From contig JBLHSG010000015.1 of the NCBI GenBank assembly GCA_047626725.1, positions 41,902-105,901 of the forward strand: a DNA stretch of 64,000 nucleotides, given 5' to 3'. The notes beneath the pieces were generated by a model that was given only the letters and a program-made list of their open reading frames with translations, was not told the origin of the DNA and did no database searches. Position numbers and translations under genes: made by a program. This document shows, piece by piece, positions 34,422 to 43,596 of this stretch. The first letter of the stretch is position 1, and the number at the start of each line of letters is the position of its first letter. Source of the DNA: Ascidiaceihabitans sp034111945 (GTDB lineage: Bacteria > Pseudomonadota > Alphaproteobacteria > Rhodobacterales > Rhodobacteraceae).

Positions 34422-34751
34422 TTAGTCGACAAGCAAAGCCTGTTGAACCGCGTCGTCCCAGCCAAGATACAGCGCATCTTGATCACGAATAACCGGACGG
34501 GCCATCACTTTTGGCTTGGCTGAAATCTGCGCTTCGGCCTCTGACGCCTTCAGCCAATCGTTTAACGCCCTGTAGTCATTTGACGTACGATCAACCAATC
34601 GGTCACCGAACTCGGCAATCAATTCAGCCAGTTCGATCTCGTTCAATGGGTCTGCCCGGATGTCGCGAAACTCGACATCCTTGCCGTCCGCTTCCAACGC
34701 CTTGCGCGCTTTTTGACAAACAGAACAAGTGCTCAATCCATAGATGATCAT
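34422..34751 (-). CDS. ArsC/Spx-family thioredoxin-fold protein
   Basis: This 109-residue protein starts MIIYGLSTCSVCQKARKAL, giving a Cys9-x2-Cys12 motif at the position of the ArsC/Spx active site. Relatives include arsenate reductases, Spx-like regulators and the YffB group. No ars gene is adjacent, so arsenate reduction is not supported. I chose ATG 34751, which makes the thioredoxin strand start at residue 1. It is a single gene between mttB (convergent) and the reductase fusion (same strand, 149-bp gap with nothing recognisable). Confidence 0.85.
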   Translation of the reverse strand: MIIYGLSTCSVCQKARKALEADGKDVEFRDIRADPLNEIELAELIAEFGDRLVDRTSNDYRALNDWLKASEAEAQISAKPKVMARPVIRDQDALYLGWDDAVQQALLVD

Positions 34752-34900
34752 GTCGCGAACTCCCTTGGCGATGGACATGCAACCTCGTGCATCAATCGCC
34801 CCAACGCAACCTTTGGATTAAAAATAAGCCTATGATGAGACGCCTTGTACGAACACCTGAACAAGAGGTCCTCACCCGGACCATAAGCGCGTTAACTAAG

Positions 34901-36970
34901 CTACAAATCAAGCCTCAAGACCTCGATTCCTTCGGCTGGTACAGCACAGCAAATCAATACCTCATCCTCGTCAAGTTGTGCTGTGACGGGCCTGCGGTAC
35001 GCAACGCTACCCGCTAGTTTTTTGACCGCGCAGCTGCCACATGATCCACTGCGACACGAGAATGCGGGCGATAATCCATGCGCCTCGGCAGTCTCCAGCA
35101 ATGTCGCATCGCCTTTGACCCAGTGGTGTTCAAAACCAGATGCCTCAAATTTGACGATGGCCAAATCCGCCTCTGGCTCTGGTTCATTCAAGACCGCCGC
35201 GCTTTCAGGCCGTCGGGTCAAGGATGCGGGGCCAAAAGCCTCTGCGAAAATGCGAACATCACGGGCACCAAGATCGCGCAGTGCGTCATAAACAGCCTGC
35301 ATAAATGGCGGCGGCCCACACAGATAAAAATCGTAATCATCATGGGCCAATGTTTCGCGGATCAACGCGTTGGTGACGTACCCCGCTGCGTCAAAATCAA
35401 CACCCTGTTGCGCGCCTTGGTGCGGACGACTGATGATCGAAAGATACCGAATTTTGCCATCACTTGTGGCTTCGGCCTTGCGAAATTCACCCAAGAATGC
35501 CCTTTGATCCGCATCTTGCGCCACGTGAAAAATCGTCAGTGGTCGCGTAAACCGAGTGCGCGCCCCTTCGTCTAGCACATGACGCGTCATAGAAATCATC
35601 GGCGTGATACCGACACCACCGGCGAACAAGACCGCGGGACGGGGTTCTGACGCATCGATGAAAAACGCACCTTTAGGTGCTTTGGCTTCAATGACATCGC
35701 CGACCTTTAGGGTGTCATGCAAGTGTTTGGAAACGCTGCCAACCTGCTCATTTTTAACAGAAATTCTGTAACCCACATCCCCCGGTGCAGACGACACAGT
35801 ATAGGTGCGTACCAGCGGGTTTTTACCATCAGGGGCAACACGAATGGTCAGGAATTGCCCTGCTTCAAAAGGCAATAACGGGGCACCATCAGTTGGCTCA
35901 AATGTGAACGATCGGATGACGCTGCTTTCATCTTTGATCGCTGCAACCCTCAATTTTCGCCAAGTGTTTCGATGTGCTTTGGACGATGCACGGGACTGCG
36001 ATGTTGCCCAATCATCAGCCATCAAACTGTTTGGCGACCAACTGTCAAAATCGGCGCGAAACGGCAGTGCGTCGTGAATGCGAACCCCATGATCAAGCGT
36101 AAACCGCCAACCACGCTCCGCGCCTTTGAAGGCGGCGATTTCAGGGTGATCTTCCCACAACAGCTCGACCGTACCTGTCAGCATCAAGACATCACCCGTG
36201 GTAAAATCAGGAAAGATCAGGCCAGCCTTTGGGTTCACTAAAAAATTGCCAATTGTGTTGAAGAAATTATTGCCTGAGTAGTCGGGAATGGTCAGCACAT
36301 TGCCTTCAACTTTGACAAACCCGGACCGCCCGCCACGATGCGACACATCAACGCCCGTGGCTGCCGGATTGATGTCTGAGGTCACGTAACTGGAAACAAA
36401 AAACGTGTCACTTGCGGCAATGAAATCGTGCGCGGCATCATCCAAAGTCGTAAACGTGTCGGTCATTTTACGATCGACTGGCGCATTGGGCGCGCGCACA
36501 AAATTGACGTCACGGGTCTGGATATATTGCGGGCAGTTCCCAAAAGACTGCGTCACATTCAAGGTCACCCGCCCCCCATCTAGCGAAACCACATTCGCAT
36601 TCATCCGGTTACGCCGACGTGTTTCCATTTCGATGCCCAGCAGGCCAACCGGGGCCCCAACAGACAGCGCATCGGCCAGCGGATCATCGGCCAAAGGGTC
36701 GACATCTAGATCAAGTCGGCGGTTATCAGGCGAAGTGATGAATCCCGTCCCACCACTTAAGATCGAAGCCCAAGGCCAGCCCTGCGCATCGACACTGCCG
36801 ACAACAATAAACGGCAGTTGTTCGAAAAATTGACGGTGCTGATCTGGCATAAACGGGCGAATTGCCCTTTGACCAATCGCCTCCATAACCTCGCGTTTGC
36901 CCGCGCGCGATTGGGCGTCTTGTTCGCCACGATGGAAGGGCGACAGCAGGGGCAATTCTATGGATGTCAT
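34901..36970 (-). CDS. Three-part flavoprotein: PNPOx-like barrel, FNR module, 2Fe-2S ferredoxin
   Basis: This 689-residue protein has an N-terminal pyridoxamine-phosphate-oxidase-like split barrel (about 25-330: LPFIVVGSVDAQGWPWASIL), a ferredoxin-NADP reductase-like FAD/NAD module (about 355-590: VRTYTVSS, AVLFAGGVGITPMISM, FYLCGPPPFMQAVYDAL) and a C-terminal plant-type ferredoxin with CRSGSCGSCAVKK plus Cys further on (LICC). The electron path would run from NAD(P)H through FAD to 2Fe-2S and an external oxygenase, with a second flavin possibly bound in the barrel. I chose ATG 36970 with GAGG upstream. It follows the GST gene by 81 bp on the same strand. The partner oxygenase is unknown; the VanA-like enzyme at 18072 lacks a nearby reductase. 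Confidence 0.9.
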   Translation of the reverse strand: MTSIELPLLSPFHRGEQDAQSRAGKREVMEAIGQRAIRPFMPDQHRQFFEQLPFIVVGSVDAQGWPWASILSGGTGFITSPDNRRLDLDVDPLADDPLADALSVGAPVGLLGIEMETRRRNRMNANVVSLDGGRVTLNVTQSFGNCPQYIQTRDVNFVRAPNAPVDRKMTDTFTTLDDAAHDFIAASDTFFVSSYVTSDINPAATGVDVSHRGGRSGFVKVEGNVLTIPDYSGNNFFNTIGNFLVNPKAGLIFPDFTTGDVLMLTGTVELLWEDHPEIAAFKGAERGWRFTLDHGVRIHDALPFRADFDSWSPNSLMADDWATSQSRASSKAHRNTWRKLRVAAIKDESSVIRSFTFEPTDGAPLLPFEAGQFLTIRVAPDGKNPLVRTYTVSSAPGDVGYRISVKNEQVGSVSKHLHDTLKVGDVIEAKAPKGAFFIDASEPRPAVLFAGGVGITPMISMTRHVLDEGARTRFTRPLTIFHVAQDADQRAFLGEFRKAEATSDGKIRYLSIISRPHQGAQQGVDFDAAGYVTNALIRETLAHDDYDFYLCGPPPFMQAVYDALRDLGARDVRIFAEAFGPASLTRRPESAAVLNEPEPEADLAIVKFEASGFEHHWVKGDATLLETAEAHGLSPAFSCRSGSCGSCAVKKLAGSVAYRRPVTAQLDEDEVLICCAVPAEGIEVLRLDL

Positions 36971-37051
36971 GAGAAACCTCGTCAGATCAGGATGGGGAAA
37001 AGTGCCCGACCGTGCGTGGGTACGCGGGCCGGGCATCTGGGGACAATTGGT

Positions 37052-37675
37052 TTATGCCGCGTTCAGACCAACCGGCGTCGATGGCATCGCAACAAAGCCG
37101 TCGAGCGCTTCAATGTTTGATAAAAGACGACGCACATTTGGATAGGTTTCGAGCGAAACGCCGCCCTCTGGCGCATGTGCCGTGTAACTGTAGATCGCCA
37201 CATCTGCGATGCTTGGCGTGTCCCCGACCAAGAACTGCCGACCCTCAAGATGCGCGTCGAGTTTACCAAGAACTTTGGCAGCAGTTGCATGGGTGAAACC
37301 AACATCAAACGGGGCATTGAACACGTTAATCAAACGCGCAGCAGCAGGACCAAACGCCAATTCACCAGCCGCAAGGGTCAAGAATTTTTGCACCTCTGCT
37401 TCGGCCACAGGGTCGTTCGGAATATAATCAGGCGCGTATTTACGGGCCAGATAAACCAAAATTGCGTTACTGTCCGAAATCACGATTTCACCGTCTTTGA
37501 GAACCGGAACCTGACCGGCCGGGTTCATCGCTAGGAAATCATCCTGCTTGTGCGCACCATTTTTAAGGTCAACATTCACGACCTCATGATTGATCCCTGC
37601 AAGGCTTGCGAACAGAACGACACGGTGGGCATGACCAGACAGTGGAAAGCTGAAAATTTGAACGGCATTAGACAT
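37052..37675 (-). CDS. Glutathione S-transferase
   Basis: This 207-residue protein has a GST N-terminal thioredoxin-like domain (about 1-80: QIFSFPLSGHAHRVVLFASLAGI, NPAGQVPVLKDGEIVISDSNAILVYLA) and a C-terminal helical domain (about 90-200: HLEGRQFLVGDTPSIADVAIYSY). Ser8 or Ser13 near the N-terminus is the likely glutathione-activating residue. It forms a probable operon with the downstream flavoprotein fusion and is divergent from a LysR regulator gene, whose operator lies about 100 bp upstream. A detoxification role is likely; substrate unknown. Confidence 0.92.
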   Translation of the reverse strand: MSNAVQIFSFPLSGHAHRVVLFASLAGINHEVVNVDLKNGAHKQDDFLAMNPAGQVPVLKDGEIVISDSNAILVYLARKYAPDYIPNDPVAEAEVQKFLTLAAGELAFGPAAARLINVFNAPFDVGFTHATAAKVLGKLDAHLEGRQFLVGDTPSIADVAIYSYTAHAPEGGVSLETYPNVRRLLSNIEALDGFVAMPSTPVGLNAA

Positions 37676-37769
37676 CTAAGTGATCCTTGTGATTGTGAAT
37701 GGGCCGAAATTTGAATTGCGGCGATGCGACAGGAATAGCTTGAGGCGTCGCAGGCGATAATATACCAAA

Positions 37770-37790
37770 TTGTTCAATATTTATGAACAA
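37770..37790. promoter_or_regulatory. LysR-type operator
   Basis: TTGTTCA (37770-37776) and TGAACAA (37784-37790) form a perfect 7-bp inverted repeat with a 7-bp centre, containing the T-N11-A pattern of LysR sites. It covers the first possible ATG (37783) of the LysR frame, which favours the start at 37801. It lies in the promoter region shared with the divergent GST gene, fitting autorepression and activation of gst by the same protein. Confidence 0.75.
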
Positions 37791-37800
37791 GGTGGCGACA

Positions 37801-38679
37801 ATGGATACCATTGCAGGAATGCGCACATTTGCAGCTGTGGCCACGCATGCGTCCTTTACCGAAGGGGCAAAACGGGTTGGCATCAGCACGAAACTGGCCA
37901 GCAAATACGTTGGCCAACTGGAACAACGACTGGATGCGCAGTTGTTTCATCGCACCACGCGCAGTGTAACCCTGACAGAAACCGGCAGTGCCTATTTGGA
38001 ACGGTGCCTGCCCCTTTTGGAACAGTTCGACGAGTTGGAAGGGCTGGTTCAAAAGACGCAATCAGAGCTGGCGGGCCGCATTCGGATTACTGCGCCGACA
38101 GGTTTCGGATCATCACAACTGGTACATTTATTGCGCCCCTTTCAAGCCGCACATCCAAAGGTCACAATCGAGTTGAACCTGTCTGATCACCATGTATCTG
38201 TCGTCGAACAAGGGTTCGATTTGGCCATCCGATTTGGCGAATTAAAAGACTCCAGCTTGGTCGCGCGAAAATTGATGGACATGCGGATCGTCTGCTGCGC
38301 GTCCCCCGAATATCTTATGCAAAACGGGGAACCTCGTGATCCTACCGCCCTTTCGACGCACAACTGTCTTTTGCAAACCGTTTCAGGACAGTCCGACCAC
38401 TGGGTGTTCAAAAACAGGGGCGGCGTTTACACGGTTCCTGTCTCGGGAAACTTCCGCGCCAATTCTCCGCTTGCCGTGGCAAACATGGCCGCAGATGGGT
38501 TGGGTATTGGGCGCATGCCATTTTATACGGCCGCACCATTTCTTAAGGACGCGCGCCTTAAGGTTTTGTTCGAATCCGAAGAAGCAAAGGTCATTGGCCT
38601 GTACGCCGTGTACCCACCCAGTCGCCATTTGACAGCACGCATTCGTGCGTTAATCGACCACCTCGCCGCTCAATTTTAA
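37801..38679 (+). CDS. LysR-family transcriptional regulator, divergent from gst
   Basis: This 292-residue protein has an N-terminal winged HTH (MDTIAGMRTFAAVATHASFTEGAKRVGIS...) and a C-terminal periplasmic-binding-like effector domain (about 90-290). I chose ATG 37801 because GGTGG sits right upstream and the alternative ATG at 37783 lies inside the operator palindrome. The residues LASKYVGQLEQRLDAQLFHRTTR are the recognition region. It likely controls gst and the flavoprotein fusion in response to a toxic or aromatic effector, which is not identifiable from sequence. Confidence 0.93.
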   Translation: MDTIAGMRTFAAVATHASFTEGAKRVGISTKLASKYVGQLEQRLDAQLFHRTTRSVTLTETGSAYLERCLPLLEQFDELEGLVQKTQSELAGRIRITAPTGFGSSQLVHLLRPFQAAHPKVTIELNLSDHHVSVVEQGFDLAIRFGELKDSSLVARKLMDMRIVCCASPEYLMQNGEPRDPTALSTHNCLLQTVSGQSDHWVFKNRGGVYTVPVSGNFRANSPLAVANMAADGLGIGRMPFYTAAPFLKDARLKVLFESEEAKVIGLYAVYPPSRHLTARIRALIDHLAAQF

Positions 38680-38885
38680 GGTTATCTTTGTGGATCAGTC
38701 AAACAGCGCATTTAGGTTTCTTCTGGTTGATAATTTTCTCGCGCCGAAACCCAAACCGCCCCCAGCGGCAAACAACCACATTGGCAACGCCCGATCGATA
38801 GCGCACCAAAAACCACCTGCAATTGGATCGCAAACCTGTCAATCATGTGGTCGCAATATACATTAGGCTCAGTCAGGAATTCACG

Positions 38886-39542
38886 ATGGTGCTAAGGCTC
38901 GAAGCGGTTCAAAAATCCTTTCACGATAGCGAACGGGTGGTGCCTGTTTTAAAGGGCGTCAGTTTCGATCTTGAGGCGGGTCAAACACTGGCCCTACGTG
39001 GTGAATCCGGCAGTGGCAAAAGCACGCTGTTGCATATCGCTGGCGCACTTGAGGCCGCAGATGCTGGTCGTGTTTGGGTGTCCGGACACGACCTGACGCA
39101 AATGGATGATGGCGGGCGTGCGGCCTTGCGACGGTCTGATATTGCGCTTATTTTTCAGCAATTTAACTTGATCCCTTCCTTGACTGTCGCAGCGAACATC
39201 GCATTTCAATCAGCGCTGTCCGGACGTGTTGATCAGGCCCATATCAAACAAATCGTCACGGCCCTTGGCTTGGATGATCAGATGGAAAAATACCCCGAGG
39301 CCTTGTCTGGTGGCCAACAGCAGCGTGTCGCCATCGCGCGTGCAATTGCCGCCAAACCCAAGCTGATGCTGGCCGACGAACCCACTGGCAACCTAGACGA
39401 GGATACCGCCGATAACGTGCTAGAGCAGATGTTGAAACTGGTCGCGCAAACCGGCACCGCGCTGATGGTTGTGACCCACTCCCCAATCATCGCGGCACGC
39501 ATGGACCGTCAGTTGCATTTGCGCAGTGGTCTGTTGGTATGA
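38886..39542 (+). CDS. ABC transporter ATP-binding protein (LolD/MacB type)
   Basis: This 218-residue ATPase has Walker A GESGSGKST, the signature LSGGQQQRVAIARAI, Walker B LMLADEPTGNLDED and H-loop His in VVTHSP. It belongs to the LolD/FtsE/MacB class that powers FtsX-fold permeases by mechanotransmission. The start is ATG 38886 with AGGAA upstream; the 205-bp gap before it shows no other gene. The stop overlaps the permease start (ATGA). With the permease and the lipocalin-like protein it forms an operon similar in content to Agrobacterium attEFGH. Confidence 0.92.
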   Translation: MVLRLEAVQKSFHDSERVVPVLKGVSFDLEAGQTLALRGESGSGKSTLLHIAGALEAADAGRVWVSGHDLTQMDDGGRAALRRSDIALIFQQFNLIPSLTVAANIAFQSALSGRVDQAHIKQIVTALGLDDQMEKYPEALSGGQQQRVAIARAIAAKPKLMLADEPTGNLDEDTADNVLEQMLKLVAQTGTALMVVTHSPIIAARMDRQLHLRSGLLV

Positions 39543-41908
39543 TCAAATCCTGCCTGCGCGCCCTGCTGTCTCATTGGCGGCGCAACCCTGTTCAGCTTTT
39601 TGCCTATCTTGCCGGTCTTGCCTTGGCCACAGCGCTTTGGTCCGGTGTTCAGGCGATCAATTCTGAAGCCCGCGCAAGTTACGACGCCGCTGCGACAACG
39701 CTGGGCGAAGGGCAGAACAATCTGTTGATCCCAAAACAAGGCGATCGCATCCCCCAAGACGTCTACATTTCGCTGCGGCGATCTGGTTGGCTTGTCTCGC
39801 CCGTTATTGACGGGCGGCTTGGCGACGTGCGTTTGGTTGGCGTTGATTTGGTGACATCGGCTACGGGTTTGGGTGGCGACACTGATATCAACCAATCCAC
39901 CAACTTTACCGGTGAAACCCTGCTGGCCAATCCTGAAACCGCGCAAAACCTTGCTGGAATCGCTGAGGTGATCGTGGATGCAAGCATCGCGCCCGGCGTT
40001 GCTGTCGGTGATATCGGGCTGGTCCAGCGACTGTTAGAACGTGATGATTTAACGCGTCTGATATTGCTCGCAGATCAGCCGATTGCGCAGCCTAGCCTAG
40101 GCACAATTGCCCCCGATTTGCGGATGCAACGCGCACAGCAAACGACAGATATCGCGCAATTGACCAACAGTTTCCATTTGAACCTGACCGCCTTTGGTTT
40201 GCTAAGCTTCGCCGTTGGTCTGTTCATTGTTCACAGCACGATTGGTCTGGCGTTTGAACAACGACGCGGCATGATCCGCACGTTGCGCGCGCTTGGGGTG
40301 CCGCTGCGAACGTTGGTTGTACTTATCACTGTCGAGATGATGATTTTGGCAGCCATCGGGGCCGGTTTTGGCATCGTTTTGGGCTATTTGATCGCGGCAT
40401 TTTTACTGCCCGATGTCGCGGCAACAGTGCGTGGGTTATATGGCGCGCAAATTTCGGGCACGTTAGAATTGCGCGCGTCTTGGTGGGTTTCGGGCCTATT
40501 GCTGGCGTTGGTCGGCACCGCCGTGGCCCTATCCAGTCGAATTTGGCAGATCTCGCAGATGCCATTGTTGGCCAGCGTACGGCCACGCGCATGGGTCATC
40601 GCCACCGCGTCACGGTTTCGACTGCAAACAATAGGATCGATAATCCTCTTAACCGCGACTGTGCCAATGACCCTGTTCTGGGACGGATTATTGGCAGGTT
40701 TCGCTGTGCTCGGATGCTTGCTGATTGGTGCCGCGTTGGCCTTGCCTGCCTTGGCGGCTGGCGTTTTAACTGTCCTGCAAAAAAACACCGTCGCACCGGT
40801 TTGGTCATGGTTTTGGGCTGACACCAGACAACAACTTCCCGGTCTCAGCCTCGCGTTGATGGCGCTGTTGCTAGCCGTTTCTGCCAACATCGGGGTTTCA
40901 ACCATGGTGTCCAGTTTTCGACTGACCTTTGTGTCGTTCCTTGATCAACGCCTTGCGCCCGAACTGTTTATCCAAGTCGACACCGCCGATCAAAGTGCCG
41001 CCTTAGAAACCTACCTAAAGTCCCGCAACATCGAGGCTTTGCCGCTGCTAAGAACCCAAACCACAATCGCCGAACAGCCCGTGGCATTGTACGGTGTTCG
41101 CGTCGGGCAAACCTATCGCGACAGTTGGGTGTTTTTGGACGAGACCCCGAACGCGTGGGAACAAGTCGCAGGAAACGGTGCCGTCGTGGTCAACGAACAA
41201 CTGGCGCGTCGTGCTGATCTTTGGGTCGGTGATTTGGTTCAAATAACCCCCGACCTTGCGCTGCCGATTAGTGCGGTTGTCGGCGATTATGGCAATCCCA
41301 AAGGCCAAGTGATCCTGTCCGAAACCGTGTTCCAAAACCTGCATCCTGACCTGTACCCATCGCAGTTTGGGGTGCGCACGCAGCAGGCTGTTCAACTTCG
41401 CTCCGACATCGTCGACACCCTCGGGATCGAGGACAATGCGATCATCGATCAGTCAGCCGTCAAGGCGCTGTCACTCGCGATTTTCGAACGAACATTTGTC
41501 GTGACTTCTGCCTTGAATATCTTGACGCTGGGTGTTGCCAGCTTTGCCATTTTGATGAGCCTGCTGACCTTGGCCGACCTGCGTGTACCGCAATTGGCAC
41601 CCGTTTGGGCTTTGGGTATGACACGTCGCAGATTGGGATGGCTGGAATTATTGCGCGCGGTTTTGCTGGCTGGGTTGGTCTTTGTTTGCGCGATTCCGAT
41701 GGGCCTTGGGCTGGCGTGGGTGTTGTTGACGATCATCAACGTCGAAGCCTTTGGATGGAAATTACCGATGTATCTGTTTCCACTCGAATACATTCAACTG
41801 GGTGGTTACGCGATGATCGCTGCGTTTTTAGCCGCCATGTGGCCCGCCTTGCGCCTGATGCGCACCCCGCCATCCACATTGTTAAGGGTCTTTGCAAGTG
41901 AACGTTAA
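39539..41908 (+). CDS. FtsX-like ABC transporter permease, duplicated form
   Basis: This 789-residue membrane protein has two FtsX modules (transmembrane groups near 15-40, 220-345, 365-460 and 645-780) with large periplasmic domains at about 45-215 and 465-640. One long chain replaces the usual two permeases. Such systems move lipids, lipoproteins or peptides, or act on periplasmic partners without crossing the membrane. It is coupled to the ATPase (4-bp overlap) and to the lipocalin-like gene (17-bp overlap). Confidence 0.88.
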   Translation: MIKSCLRALLSHWRRNPVQLFAYLAGLALATALWSGVQAINSEARASYDAAATTLGEGQNNLLIPKQGDRIPQDVYISLRRSGWLVSPVIDGRLGDVRLVGVDLVTSATGLGGDTDINQSTNFTGETLLANPETAQNLAGIAEVIVDASIAPGVAVGDIGLVQRLLERDDLTRLILLADQPIAQPSLGTIAPDLRMQRAQQTTDIAQLTNSFHLNLTAFGLLSFAVGLFIVHSTIGLAFEQRRGMIRTLRALGVPLRTLVVLITVEMMILAAIGAGFGIVLGYLIAAFLLPDVAATVRGLYGAQISGTLELRASWWVSGLLLALVGTAVALSSRIWQISQMPLLASVRPRAWVIATASRFRLQTIGSIILLTATVPMTLFWDGLLAGFAVLGCLLIGAALALPALAAGVLTVLQKNTVAPVWSWFWADTRQQLPGLSLALMALLLAVSANIGVSTMVSSFRLTFVSFLDQRLAPELFIQVDTADQSAALETYLKSRNIEALPLLRTQTTIAEQPVALYGVRVGQTYRDSWVFLDETPNAWEQVAGNGAVVVNEQLARRADLWVGDLVQITPDLALPISAVVGDYGNPKGQVILSETVFQNLHPDLYPSQFGVRTQQAVQLRSDIVDTLGIEDNAIIDQSAVKALSLAIFERTFVVTSALNILTLGVASFAILMSLLTLADLRVPQLAPVWALGMTRRRLGWLELLRAVLLAGLVFVCAIPMGLGLAWVLLTIINVEAFGWKLPMYLFPLEYIQLGGYAMIAAFLAAMWPALRLMRTPPSTLLRVFASER

Positions 41909-42938
41909 ATTACTGATTTTTATGATATTTTTTCCCTTCACTGTTATGGCGCAAGGGTTTTCTGGTCTTGGGTCAGACGCCCAAGGGTTCGCCACACCCG
42001 ATGCAAACCCAAGCTTTAGTTTCCCCGCGGATCACGGCGCACATCCTGATTACCGGATCGAATGGTGGTATCTGACGGCAAACCTAAAGGCGCGCGATGG
42101 CACCGCATATGGATTGCAATGGACCTTGTTTCGAACCGCCCTTGCACCGGGCGAAGCGGAAGGATGGCAATCGCCGCAAATCTGGTTTGCGCATGCTGCC
42201 GTCACCACGCCGGATCAACATTTTGCCACCGAACGTTTCGCGCGTGGTGGGATTGGCCAAGCAGGCGTAAACGCCGCCCCGTTTCGGGCGTGGATAGATG
42301 AATGGGCGCTAGAGGGTGCGGATTTTGACACAATGGTCCTAAACGCCGCGGGCCCAGATTTTGGGTACGACATGTCACTGCAGGCACGGGGGCCATTGGT
42401 TTTTCACGGGGACAAAGGGTATTCAGTCAAGTCAGCAGAAGGCCAAGCCAGCTACTATTATTCACAGCCGTATTTTGAAATTTCAGGCACCCTGAAACTA
42501 CCCACTGGTGATGTCGAAGTCACAGGCGATGCGTGGTTAGATCGCGAATGGTCCTCACAACCTTTGTCAGACAATCAGACCGGTTGGGACTGGTTTTCGT
42601 TGGCGTTTGAGGATGGTGCTAAATTGATGGGGTTTCAGTTGCGCCAAACCGATGGATCGCTTTACAGCTCGTCAACTTGGATCGCCGCAGACGGCACAAC
42701 AACGCCTTATGGCGATGGCGCATTTTCCGCCGCACCACTGGCCACGACCACAGTTAAAAACCGCGATATTCCAACACGTTGGCGCGTGACATTACCTGAA
42801 CAAGACGTCGATGTCGTCGTTGATGCCTTAAATCCAAACGCGTGGATGGGCCTTTCGATCCCTTACTGGGAAGGGCCGGTTTCAGTATCTGGCAGCCACA
42901 CCGGACAAGGATATTTAGAGATGACAGGCTATGAGTGA
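41892..42938 (+). CDS. AttH/CrtC-like lipocalin-fold secreted protein
   Basis: This 348-residue protein has a signal peptide (hydrophobic LLIFMIFFPFTVMA, cleavage near AQG) and the CrtC/AttH domain: HPDYRIEWWYLTANL, WTLFRTAL, DAWLDREWSSQ and GWDWFSLAFEDGAKLMGFQLR. CrtC is carotenoid 1,2-hydratase, but most homologues beside ABC permeases have no known reaction. In att-type loci the same trio ATPase-permease-AttH occurs. The start is TTG 41892 or GTG 41898, inside the permease end. It is presumably a periplasmic lipid-binding partner of the transporter. Confidence 0.87.
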   Translation: MQVNVKLLIFMIFFPFTVMAQGFSGLGSDAQGFATPDANPSFSFPADHGAHPDYRIEWWYLTANLKARDGTAYGLQWTLFRTALAPGEAEGWQSPQIWFAHAAVTTPDQHFATERFARGGIGQAGVNAAPFRAWIDEWALEGADFDTMVLNAAGPDFGYDMSLQARGPLVFHGDKGYSVKSAEGQASYYYSQPYFEISGTLKLPTGDVEVTGDAWLDREWSSQPLSDNQTGWDWFSLAFEDGAKLMGFQLRQTDGSLYSSSTWIAADGTTTPYGDGAFSAAPLATTTVKNRDIPTRWRVTLPEQDVDVVVDALNPNAWMGLSIPYWEGPVSVSGSHTGQGYLEMTGYE

Positions 42939-43485
42939 CCCCAACGATTTGCAGGCGTTTCTGGACGAAGCATGGCAACATCTGGCCCGTGGCGTGGCCG
43001 ACAGCAAATCCCCTGCGCGCTACCCGACATTCGCGACAGTTTCCGCCGATGGAATACCGCAAGCACGAACCGTGGCGTTGCGTGGGGCCAGCCAATCAGA
43101 GGAATCCCTTGAGGTTCACACAGACATTTCGACAGCCAAGGTCGCAGACCTAAAGCACGCGCCAATCGCTGCATTTCACATCTGGCTTCCGCGCGCAGAT
43201 CTGCAAATACGCCTGACCACATCGGTTGAAATTTTGACCGGTCCCGACGTCACATCGCAGTGGGAGAAAATACCTGCCGCCTCGCGCGTATCGTATGGCA
43301 CGCAACCTGTTCCCGGTGTTCCGATTGCCGATGTTTACGCCTATGAAAAGCCCGCAGAACGAAGCCGTTTTGCTGTGCTGAAATGTCAGGTGACCGACAT
43401 CGACCTTGTGCATTTGGGCGCGCGCCATCGTCGCGCTGGGTATCGTGCGGCAACCAATTGGGCTGGAACGTGGCTGGCCCCTTAG
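42931..43485 (+). CDS. Pyridoxamine 5'-phosphate oxidase-family flavin-binding protein
   Basis: This 184-residue split-barrel protein has ARYPTFATVSADGIPQARTVALRG near the N-terminus, typical of the PNPOx-like FMN-binding group (alr4036-like). True PdxH residues are not clearly present, so a PLP synthesis role is unproven. It overlaps the end of the AttH-like gene by 8 bp, so it is probably cotranscribed with the exporter operon. Confidence 0.83.
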   Translation: MSDPNDLQAFLDEAWQHLARGVADSKSPARYPTFATVSADGIPQARTVALRGASQSEESLEVHTDISTAKVADLKHAPIAAFHIWLPRADLQIRLTTSVEILTGPDVTSQWEKIPAASRVSYGTQPVPGVPIADVYAYEKPAERSRFAVLKCQVTDIDLVHLGARHRRAGYRAATNWAGTWLAP

Positions 43486-43596
43486 ATTTCAAAACCACCG
43501 AAAAGTTCGGAAAATCAATTGCCGCTACTCATTTTTGACAGCTTCACTTACACATTTTGGAACGGCGTTTAGCGCGCCTTTTTAAAAGGTAATGCA

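Noticed and set aside
34422..34751. Arsenate resistance gene.
   Set aside because: The ArsC/Spx fold and Cys pair are present, but there is no arsR, arsB or acr3 gene around it.
34787..35017. 76-codon plus-strand open frame beside the ArsC-like gene.
   Set aside because: It overlaps the end of the flavoprotein fusion on the other strand and lacks a ribosome site and motifs.
42931..43485. PdxH, pyridoxal phosphate synthesis.
   Set aside because: The protein is PNPOx-like in fold, but the conserved PLP-contact residues of true PdxH are not evident and it sits in an exporter operon.
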